The notes below the pieces were generated by a model. That model did not search any database. It had not been told where the DNA came from and saw only the letters and a program-made list of their open reading frames with translations. This document shows positions 57,588-64,000 of a stretch of DNA of 64,000 bases, one piece after another. The position numbers were made by a program, and so were the translations under genes. Source of the stretch: a virus; the IMG/VR virus record IMGVR_UViG_3300024239_000011, positions 206,303-270,302 of that record. One strand, given 5' to 3'. Numbering within the stretch: position 1 is the stretch's first letter; every line of letters begins with the position of its first letter.

Positions 57588-60262
57588 TGTCGTTGGATTT
57601 GTGGTCTCGTAAAGTAAAGAAGTCGCACCTTCTGCAATCGTCTAACGCGATGCCGCGTTACGACAAAATCTATGTCGGCTTGGTCATGGCGAACGACGAT
57701 CCCGATGGGATGGGGCGTCTCATGGTGTACATTCCGGAATTGTGCGGCGGGCGAATGACCGATTCTGAGGCATGGTTTCTTGTGAACTATGCGTCTCCAT
57801 TTGCGGGCGCTACCAATCCTTGGCCCGACCTTAGCACGGGGGATAGCGGAAACAAACGTGACGGAACCACTTTTGCTGACACACAGAAATCCTACGGTTT
57901 TTGGGCAACCCCGCCAGATTTGAACAATCAGGTACTTATTGCGTTTGCCTCGGGCGACCCGATGCGTGGGTTCTGGTTTGCGTGTCTGTACCAGCAAAAT
58001 ATGAACCATATGGTCCCTGGTATTGGTGCGGGGAAGTCCTATGATGGTGATGAGAACGGAGTGGCGCAGCCTGTTGCTGAATACAACAAGGATGTAAGCG
58101 CGCCGTCTACCGCTGCGATGACCCAACGCGCGTCTCACCCACTTCGGGATGCTCTGAAGAAACAGGGGTTGAGTGTTGATGGGTTGCGCGGCGTATCGAC
58201 CGCATCGGCACGTCGAGAGTCGCCCAGCCGCGTCTTCGGGTTGCTCACACCGGGCGGGTCGCAATTCGTCATGGATGATGGCGACCCCCATAATGAACAA
58301 AACGCTTACATTCGCCTGCGTACCGTGCAAGGTGCCCAAGTCGTAATTTCAGACACTTATGGGCACATCTATCTCATCAGTCGCGACGGGAATTCCTGGG
58401 TTGAACTGAATAATGATGGGCATATCGACGTTTATTCACGTCTTGCCGTGAACATCCACGGGGAAACCGACGTAAATATTCGTGCAGATCAGGATGTGAA
58501 CATCGAAGCTGGTCGCAACATCAATATGAAGGCGGTCGAGGGTGATTTGAAGCTTGAAGTGGATGGAAACATTCACATGACAGCGGCTCGGAATTTCTCT
58601 CTCACGGCGCACGGAAACGGGGATATCAAGATCGATTCCCACCTCAAGATTTCTTCTTTGAATTACGATTTGCGGGTGGATCAGGATCGCACGATCTGGG
58701 TGGGTAAGGACACCCATATCAAGCATCCGGGTGGTGGTACCCGCAACTGGGGTGAGGCAAAGTCTTACGGGTTCCCTGGTCCGTGTATTATCCCACAACC
58801 AGTAATCATTTCGTGTGGTGATGTGAAAGATGCTGCCTCGGCGGGGTCGGCGGCTGTTCCGGCGGTCAACACGCATGCTTTGAACAAGACGGTAACGGCA
58901 TCGGTCACCACCCGTGTCCCCGAACATGAGCCGTGGGCGCCTCACACGGTACCAGCCCAAGGGGCACCGAAGGAATCCTATGAACCCGGCTTCGACCCGG
59001 CCAAGTATCAGGATTTGGAGCAGGAAAGTTCCCCCAATGATGGTTGCGGGGAGCCGAAAGCGGTTGACCGCATGGCAACGTCCGACCGAGGGAAGAAATT
59101 TATCACAGGGTTGAACGATAACCCGTTCAGTTTGTATGCGGTATCGAGTGATGATCAAACGCTTCGGATTGGTTATGGGACAGTCGGACCTCGCGAAGAG
59201 ATCATGACGGACTTCCGCTATGGTATTACTGAAGAGGATGCGTGGACCAATTTCGAACGTCGATTGAACCGAGACGGGGAAATCCCAGTCAAATCCAATA
59301 TCTCAGTCGAGTTGACCCAGGCGCAATATGACGCCTTGGTAAGTCTTGTTTTGGATTTGGGTGTCGGTGCCCTTAGTCGTGAGATCGATGGGGTACGTCT
59401 TCGTGACGTGATCAACGAAGGTAGGCACGATGATGCAGCCAAGATAATTGCGGTTCTGGGTGGGAATTCAAACCGTCGTCGCCAAGAAAGCGTTCTATAC
59501 GCGACTTGTAACTACGGAAGCCTCGGTGATCGTTGCTCGTGGTTCAAGAAAGGTATGAACGATGCCAAGAACGTCTACAAGGGGCAGAACGACACCATTC
59601 GCCGCCAAATCCAAGGATCGTGCTGGCGTATGAACCAGCCCGACCTTCCTGGCGGTGATGAGTTTGTTACCGAATTGCGCACAAAGTACCCGAAAGAGAG
59701 TGTACAGAATTACAAGACGCCGTGTATCTCGAAGAAGATCGAGGAACACAGTACCAGTGGTACCATCGTTGAAAACGGCGATATACCAATCGGGAAGTAT
59801 TTCAAGCTCAAGGATTTCTGTCAGAGCGATACTGCTCGGGCGGCAGGCATCCCGAACAATCCAACTGAAGAGGAAGTTGAAAATCTCAAGGCGCTAGTCA
59901 CCAATGTCATTGACCCATTCATTGATGGTACCGGATGTCAAATCCGTATTACCAGTGGATACCGTAGTCCTGCACTGAACAATTATATGCGTGGTGGGCG
60001 TGCCGATGTAGCGAAACGTAGTCAGCACAGTCGTGGTCAAGCAGTGGACTTTATTCCACAAGGAATGACAACCAGACAGGCGGCGCTTTGGATTGCAGAT
60101 AACCTTCAATTTGACCAGCTTATTCACGAAGCCCGCAATACACGGTGGGTACATGTGAGTTGGAACCGTGCAGGTAATCGGGTAAATGACGGGCGTACAA
60201 AAGTGTTTTCATGGAACACCACGTCTGGTCGGAAGTATTACGGTGAAATTGTTGACGTGTAG
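57587..60262 (+). CDS. 5: Tail-tip spike, gp5-like, with lysozyme-like and M15 peptidase domains
   Basis: 891 residues. OB-fold near the N-terminus (KIYVGLVMANDDPDGMGRLM), then a beta-helix with repeated DVNIEAGRN/VEGDLKLEVDGNIHM units near residues 285-350, as in gp5/VgrG spikes. Near residues 500-590 lies a GH24-like domain (LRIGYGTVGP, YDALVSLVLDLGVGA), but the usual catalytic Glu position reads LNDNPFSLY, so activity is doubtful. From about 785 a peptidase M15 domain shows RITSGYRSPALNNYM, HSRGQAVDFIP and RWVHVSW (zinc His, Asp, His). Two wall enzymes in one spike; the peptidase looks complete. Confidence 0.87.
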   Translation: MSLDLWSRKVKKSHLLQSSNAMPRYDKIYVGLVMANDDPDGMGRLMVYIPELCGGRMTDSEAWFLVNYASPFAGATNPWPDLSTGDSGNKRDGTTFADTQKSYGFWATPPDLNNQVLIAFASGDPMRGFWFACLYQQNMNHMVPGIGAGKSYDGDENGVAQPVAEYNKDVSAPSTAAMTQRASHPLRDALKKQGLSVDGLRGVSTASARRESPSRVFGLLTPGGSQFVMDDGDPHNEQNAYIRLRTVQGAQVVISDTYGHIYLISRDGNSWVELNNDGHIDVYSRLAVNIHGETDVNIRADQDVNIEAGRNINMKAVEGDLKLEVDGNIHMTAARNFSLTAHGNGDIKIDSHLKISSLNYDLRVDQDRTIWVGKDTHIKHPGGGTRNWGEAKSYGFPGPCIIPQPVIISCGDVKDAASAGSAAVPAVNTHALNKTVTASVTTRVPEHEPWAPHTVPAQGAPKESYEPGFDPAKYQDLEQESSPNDGCGEPKAVDRMATSDRGKKFITGLNDNPFSLYAVSSDDQTLRIGYGTVGPREEIMTDFRYGITEEDAWTNFERRLNRDGEIPVKSNISVELTQAQYDALVSLVLDLGVGALSREIDGVRLRDVINEGRHDDAAKIIAVLGGNSNRRRQESVLYATCNYGSLGDRCSWFKKGMNDAKNVYKGQNDTIRRQIQGSCWRMNQPDLPGGDEFVTELRTKYPKESVQNYKTPCISKKIEEHSTSGTIVENGDIPIGKYFKLKDFCQSDTARAAGIPNNPTEEEVENLKALVTNVIDPFIDGTGCQIRITSGYRSPALNNYMRGGRADVAKRSQHSRGQAVDFIPQGMTTRQAALWIADNLQFDQLIHEARNTRWVHVSWNRAGNRVNDGRTKVFSWNTTSGRKYYGEIVDV

Positions 60263-60265
60263 GGG

Positions 60266-60294
60266 TTGACAACTACCGGACACCTCGCTAAAGT
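60266..60294 (+). promoter_or_regulatory. Sigma-70-type early promoter
   Basis: TTGACA at 60266-60271 and TAAAGT at 60289-60294, spacer 17, immediately after the spike gene stop. Confidence 0.78.
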
Positions 60295-60324
60295 AGTGCC
60301 CATAACAAGCCACGAGGGAGTGCC

Positions 60325-60498
60325 ATGGCTAAGCGTATTGTTCTGACCCGCACGTTGAAGGTCGCGAAGGGCAATCTGGAAATCGGTCGTAAGGTCGCCG
60401 TTTCCGATTTGGACCCGCACGAGGTCAATGACCTGATCGCTCTGACCGGCGCCGTCATCCAGGGTCAGTACCTCGTGCGTCCCAGCGCGGTGGCGTGA
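60325..60498 (+). CDS. Small early protein, 57 residues
   Basis: MAKRIVLTRTLKVAKGNLEI, then an acidic turn and DLIALTGAVIQGQYLVRP. Too short for the usual cut-offs but has its own consensus promoter, a GAGGGAG ribosome site, GC-rich biased codons and a terminator. Resembles small early host-takeover proteins. Unknown target. Confidence 0.7.
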   Translation: MAKRIVLTRTLKVAKGNLEIGRKVAVSDLDPHEVNDLIALTGAVIQGQYLVRPSAVA

Positions 60499-60527
60499 TT
60501 TCGCGGTCTGAACAACTGGACTACAAA

Positions 60528-60555
60528 GAAACGGCGGCTAATTAGCCGCCGTTTC
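60528..60555. terminator. Perfect 28-base palindrome terminator between convergent genes
   Basis: GAAACGGCGGCTAA and TTAGCCGCCGTTTC; short T-runs on both strands. It ends 60325-60498 and, on the other strand, 60538-60882. Confidence 0.8.
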
Positions 60556-60882
60556 TGCTTGCCATTTCTTCCACATCGAACGCATGTTGTCACACATCAA
60601 CATGTCTTCGGTGATTGGTACCTCGATTTCAAACATGCTGTCTGATAGAATAACCGTTCCGGTAGGTTCGGTCACTGTTGGGAAAAAATTTAACGCCAGC
60701 CGGGCTGCATCCGTGTGGATTTGTGAATCTAATGGGTTTGCCATGGTTCCCATGTTTACCTTGGTGTGCCCGATGATCGTTCCGTGTTGAACCACGGTAA
60801 CCTGATAGATCAGGCTGACCGCCTCAATCAAAGACCAGTTCGGTTGGGGAAATGTAAAAGTATCCGGGTCGGTAGTCTGCAT
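60538..60882 (-). CDS. Hypothetical protein, 114 residues
   Basis: Begins MQTTDPDTFTFPQPNWSLIE; strand-rich middle (YQVTVVQHGTIIGHTKVNMG). Overlaps the previous gene by 59 bases, unusually long for this phage. No family recognised. Confidence 0.55.
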   Translation of the reverse strand: MQTTDPDTFTFPQPNWSLIEAVSLIYQVTVVQHGTIIGHTKVNMGTMANPLDSQIHTDAARLALNFFPTVTEPTGTVILSDSMFEIEVPITEDMLMCDNMRSMWKKWQAETAAN

Positions 60883-61258
60883 AATTCACCGTGTTGACTT
60901 GTAGGTATACTTTGACATCCGAACCATCCACCGGTTTCATCCAGATGTACTTGACCGTGCGGTTGGGTTCTCCCTTAAATCGATCAATAATTTGATCAAG
61001 CGCCATCTGTTCGTCGGTGAACTCGATGTACGCTCCATAGTCGCCAATCACGACCCGATCATACCCGGTCGCTAGGACAGTCCCCACAGGCGTCCAGAAC
61101 ACCTTGCGAGGATCGCCATTTGGGGACAGTTTCAATTGCGAGAGGTAATGGAGCCGCACGATCTGCGATTCGTCGGGCGGAAGGGGCTTGTAGAAACTTG
61201 AAGACCCCTTCTCTGTCCGCGACTGAACCTTATCAAGAATGGCTCGTAGGTTCTTCAT
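60824..61258 (-). CDS. Hypothetical protein, 144 residues
   Basis: The ATG at 61258 (MKNLRAILDKVQSRTEKGSS) is preferred to one at 61318 that overlaps the exonuclease. The end is strand-rich with many Tyr (VNYADYRPGYFYISP). No family recognised. Confidence 0.6.
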   Translation of the reverse strand: MKNLRAILDKVQSRTEKGSSSFYKPLPPDESQIVRLHYLSQLKLSPNGDPRKVFWTPVGTVLATGYDRVVIGDYGAYIEFTDEQMALDQIIDRFKGEPNRTVKYIWMKPVDGSDVKVYLQVNTVNYADYRPGYFYISPTELVFD

Positions 61259-61277
61259 CTTCAGATGCCCGTCTAGA

Positions 61278-61877
61278 TTACCCAAGAACAGTGTGCTTTT
61301 CGATGGGCGGAAGACCACGGTTCTCTCGGATCATGTTGATGGACATGCAGCCCTGCTCGATAGCATCATCCAGGGACACGTGGGTATGGGGTAGTTTGTC
61401 GAACCAACGCTTCGGATATCGGCTTTTCACGCTATGACGGAACTCGCACTTCTGCATCGCCATACCGAAGGACTTCATGCATAGTCCAGCATGTCCCATG
61501 GGGTCTTGACCGGTGTACCGGATCAAGTACCAATGGACCCACATGTAATCGAACGCCGCAGGGTATCCCACAAAGATGGGGCGCAGACCACGGTTCACCG
61601 TCACATCGGTGAGCCATGCAAGATACCGCTTCATTGTCTGTTCGCAGTCTTGTTGATTCACCTGGGTCGCATTCCAGGCGTCTGGGAACTTAGCCCAGAA
61701 TTTCATCGTCTCGGGGTCTTGGACCGCGCCGGGGTAGGGTAGGACGTTGGTAGTAAAACTACTGGTCACTTCCTTGTCTATGGTCATAGCAACACTTGCG
61801 AAGCTAAGCATCGAGTTGATGGCAGGAATAGGACCGTCGCTTTCAATATCCGTGCTGATGTAGATTTCGCCGCTCAT
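61278..61877 (-). CDS. DEDD-type 3'-5' exonuclease
   Basis: 199 residues. Exo I: YISTDIESDGPIPA (Asp, Glu). Exo II: FVGYPAAFDYMWVHW (Asp). Exo III-like: THVSLDDAIEQG (His...Asp). It resembles phage RNase T/DexA-style exonucleases; substrate is probably single-stranded DNA or RNA. Confidence 0.82.
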   Translation of the reverse strand: MSGEIYISTDIESDGPIPAINSMLSFASVAMTIDKEVTSSFTTNVLPYPGAVQDPETMKFWAKFPDAWNATQVNQQDCEQTMKRYLAWLTDVTVNRGLRPIFVGYPAAFDYMWVHWYLIRYTGQDPMGHAGLCMKSFGMAMQKCEFRHSVKSRYPKRWFDKLPHTHVSLDDAIEQGCMSINMIRENRGLPPIEKHTVLG

Positions 61878-61933
61878 AGTTCTTCTCTCAGGTTGACTGA
61901 AGAACCTAACGCGACCAAACTCAGGTGGTCAAT

Positions 61934-62491
61934 TTATTCGGTGCGGTCGAGGAAGCGATCAAATCGCTGATTAACAAGACGAAGAAGTTGGTCATTCTTG
62001 GGTCCGATGGTGTTCCGAACACGACCATTTGCCATGGTCGCAAGATATGCCACCGGTTTGTTGGCGCGGTTGCGCAAGAAATACAAGCGCACTACATCAT
62101 TACCTTCTTGATGGGTAATGTGAGAACCATCCCGAAAACCATGTTCTTCTTTGCCGGGCTTAGTTGGGTCTGTCCATACGGGACCGAGCTTGGTCAACCC
62201 AATGTTCTGCCCGTCTCCGATCACCACCAGACCAAATTGCTCCACGAAGTGTTTGATGTGGTTGACGAAGTATGGGTGCTTAAATTCCGGCTGGACGTTG
62301 GTTATGTGAGTGACGCAGCCGCGCTTCACCACCATTGTGTTCAATGGCTGATTGTCTGGTGATACCAACACGTAGGTGCGGGCGCCGTTGACGGGGATAA
62401 CCAGTTCAACGATCTCAGCAACATGGTCGTCTCCGGGAAACGACATGATTGTTTTCTTCGGTTGGGTTGGGAATTGTTCAAGTCCAAGCAT
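61934..62491 (-). CDS. Hypothetical protein, 185 residues
   Basis: Begins MLGLEQFPTQPKKTIMSFPG; an internal ATG at 62446 (MSFPGDDHV) is a possible start. An AATAAATA box ends five bases before the ATG at 62491, which would make the message leaderless if the first ATG is used. No family recognised. Confidence 0.6.
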   Translation of the reverse strand: MLGLEQFPTQPKKTIMSFPGDDHVAEIVELVIPVNGARTYVLVSPDNQPLNTMVVKRGCVTHITNVQPEFKHPYFVNHIKHFVEQFGLVVIGDGQNIGLTKLGPVWTDPTKPGKEEHGFRDGSHITHQEGNDVVRLYFLRNRANKPVAYLATMANGRVRNTIGPKNDQLLRLVNQRFDRFLDRTE

Positions 62492-62496
62492 ATGGT

Positions 62497-62504
62497 TATT
62501 TATT
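62497..62504 (-). promoter_or_regulatory. Late-type promoter box next to a start codon
   Basis: Minus strand AATAAATA, five bases upstream of the ATG at 62491, the same geometry as at 26807-26814. Confidence 0.4.
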
Positions 62505-62512
62505 GCGCGGAC

Positions 62513-62541
62513 TTGACTTGGTTGGATGTAGATGATATTTT
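62513..62541 (+). promoter_or_regulatory. Sigma-70-type promoter
   Basis: TTGACT at 62513-62518 and TATTTT at 62536-62541, spacer 17, ahead of the gene at 62565. Confidence 0.6.
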
Positions 62542-62564
62542 AAATGATCCAATAAGAGGAATAA

Positions 62565-62939
62565 ATGGATCGTTCTCGTGCAAAAGACAGGTCTTTTCGC
62601 GTATGCTTACTCATGGCGCGACTAATGAAAGACCCTGCATGCTATCCCGATGAACGGGATACCGCAGCAATGCGGATACGAGAAGCCATCGATAAATGGG
62701 GTTTCTGTCCGTCTGATTTTGGGTTGACGTGGGTTGACATTCCTCGGTTTTTACCCGGTGATAAGGAAAAATTTATCCAGGGATACAACGAGGGATACCG
62801 GGGTATTTCCCATTCGGGGAATAGAGCGATTATTGACTATTATGAATCTGGTATTGATTGGGGTGATCATGACCGTCGCGTAAATTGGGTGCGTGATCCG
62901 AACTATGTTTGGTTGCGCTATACCGAACAAGTCGATTAG
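62565..62939 (+). CDS. Hypothetical protein, 124 residues
   Basis: Begins MDRSRAKDRSFRVCLLMARL; Trp/Asp-rich second half. AGAGG ribosome site. Its stop overlaps the convergent gene's stop. No family recognised. Confidence 0.6.
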   Translation: MDRSRAKDRSFRVCLLMARLMKDPACYPDERDTAAMRIREAIDKWGFCPSDFGLTWVDIPRFLPGDKEKFIQGYNEGYRGISHSGNRAIIDYYESGIDWGDHDRRVNWVRDPNYVWLRYTEQVD

Positions 62940-64000
62940 ATAATCCGCTTGATCGTTTCGATCTGACCCGGTGGAACCAAGAACTCAGACTCGGCATCCT
63001 GATACCGTTCCTTGCCAGTCAACCGCACCTGACATTCGAGAATGCCGACATCCTTGGGGGATCGTCCAACCAGCTTGGTCACCAGGGTTTTGGGACTCAT
63101 GAACACCGGGTTCGGGCGTTTGATCTTGTTCATCCAGAGGTACCAGTTGTACAGGCTGGCGGTATCTTCGATGTCTGGGTTCTTGGGATCGCGAACGCTT
63201 GCGTTGATGTGTAGGATCGCTGATAAGCTGTCCATTCCAGGCGTACCCTTGAACTGGTCGAAGATTTTCTCACGCTGACACCAGTCCAAAATCTGACGGA
63301 ATTTCAACTCGCCATTGGCGATCATCACCATTTCGATCAGGCAGCGCCGTAGCTCTTTGGCGATATGGATGTCATGAGTAAAGGAAATTTCGGTGGTGCT
63401 GATGGTCCCCAGACCCAACCGATCATCCGGTTTGCTCTCGTGGAACCCGTCCTTCTCGATCTCGGCGGCGAACGCAGAGGCGTGATAAAGAGTTTCTACG
63501 TCGCCATGCGCCGGGCGCCGATCTTTCTCGTCGCCATAGAGGTGGGTCTTGCGGAGCCATTCCTTGAGTTTCGGGACAGTTTCGTTGTAGAACTGCTCCC
63601 ACAGCTTAATCATTTCAGCCGTTTTCTTGAGAACTTCAACCGCCGCTTTGTGGGCAGCAAGCTCATCCGGTTCCATGTATTCCGGATTGAGGTATCCGTT
63701 CTCAACGTGTTTCTCGATTATTTGATCGACGTATGGGAACACCTTGACGATTTCTGCGCTACGGTATTGCTCGTAATTCCGCTCGACGCTTTCAATGAAA
63801 AGGTTCAGCCATTTGCGCGACTCGCCTTCACTGCGAAGAATCCACTCGGCAACGTTCTGCATGGAAGCAAAAGCATAGGTGTCGGAATTTATGCGTCGGA
63901 TGAATGTCTCGATATACCAAAACGCATCACTGGCTTCGGGATCATCCAACATCACACGACTGGCGGAATACTCGAAATCGCGCCAAGCCGAGTCCGCTTT
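62936..64000 (-). CDS. Large protein with ADP-ribosyltransferase-like C-terminal half (5' end outside window)
   Basis: The frame is open to the right edge (the residues before the first possible start read DSAWRDFEYSASRVM), so the gene probably begins beyond 64000. The first part is helical. Near the middle ETLYHASAFAAEIEKDGFHE, then LGLGTISTTEISFTHDIHIA and KEL, resemble the NAD-pocket start of phage/PolyVal ADP-ribosyltransferase folds (YH.S...I...GF, then IS.T.D...A). The end SEFLVPPGQIETIKRII also fits that fold. The call is tentative. Confidence 0.55.
   Translation of the reverse strand, partial: KADSAWRDFEYSASRVMLDDPEASDAFWYIETFIRRINSDTYAFASMQNVAEWILRSEGESRKWLNLFIESVERNYEQYRSAEIVKVFPYVDQIIEKHVENGYLNPEYMEPDELAAHKAAVEVLKKTAEMIKLWEQFYNETVPKLKEWLRKTHLYGDEKDRRPAHGDVETLYHASAFAAEIEKDGFHESKPDDRLGLGTISTTEISFTHDIHIAKELRRCLIEMVMIANGELKFRQILDWCQREKIFDQFKGTPGMDSLSAILHINASVRDPKNPDIEDTASLYNWYLWMNKIKRPNPVFMSPKTLVTKLVGRSPKDVGILECQVRLTGKERYQDAESEFLVPPGQIETIKRII

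Noticed and set aside
58436-59158. 240-codon minus-strand frame
   Set aside because: Shadow of the spike gene.
1-64000. CRISPR array or prophage attachment site
   Set aside because: No regularly spaced repeats were seen, and no integrase or tRNA-derived att sequence was found; the phage looks strictly lytic in this window.

Overview
The window is part of the genome of a T4-superfamily myovirus of a Gram-negative, probably proteobacterial, host. The evidence is a T4-type head block (gp20, gp21, gp22, gp23), T4-type baseplate genes (gp53, a gp48/gp54-like cap, a gp26-like hub protein), the gp46/gp47 recombination nuclease pair, a gp55-like late sigma factor and TATAAATA-type late promoters. 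The host group is not fixed by the sequence. A phage RpoH-like sigma factor and strict TTGACA-N17-TATAAT early promoters fit a proteobacterium.

Layout. 1-4036 (minus): prohead genes gp68-like, gp21 protease, gp22 scaffold and the start of gp23. 4204-7807 (plus): DNA methyltransferase, glycyl-tRNA-synthetase-like core and small unknown genes. 7941-16153: an NAD+ and ADP-ribose block with glutamine-dependent NAD synthetase, a PncB-type phosphoribosyltransferase, a NADAR-NMN adenylyltransferase fusion and an ADP-ribosylglycohydrolase, interrupted by two homing endonucleases. 16268-18845: frameshifted coaD, RpoH-like sigma factor, histidine phosphatase. 18875-26801: mixed small genes, DUF262 protein, DnaQ-like exonuclease, lipoprotein, truncated GluRS, RNase H, endolysin, Tpt1/KptA and two strongly promoted early genes. 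26852-33075: portal, tape measure, baseplate hub genes and a membrane protein. 33076-33960 has no credible gene but many stems: a candidate large structured RNA. 33961-36204 is a minus-strand early operon of unknown genes. 37177-40781: ADP-ribosyltransferase-like protein, HNH endonuclease, PD-(D/E)XK nuclease. 40860-48000: gp46 and gp47, separated by a Dam-type methylase, a HaeIII-family restriction endonuclease, another likely nuclease and an HNH gene. 48043-49563: tiny proteins, at least three of them carrying pieces of the major capsid protein. 49560-53184: folD, a large homing endonuclease, gp55. 53312-60262: baseplate and a multi-enzyme tail spike. 60325-64000: small early genes, an exonuclease and a partial ADP-ribosyltransferase-like gene.

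How it fits together. Early genes use host-type promoters with 17-base spacers. Late genes use TAAATA-type promoters served by gp55, and an RpoH-like factor may add a third programme. The NAD+ genes would let the phage rebuild NAD+ from nicotinate and handle ADP-ribose adducts, which suggests a counter to NAD+-depleting or ADP-ribosylating defences. GGCC is strikingly rare (about 17 sites counted by eye; about 290 expected at the estimated base composition), and the phage encodes a HaeIII-family (GGCC) endonuclease. The capsid-fragment proteins and the structured RNA are the least explained parts.
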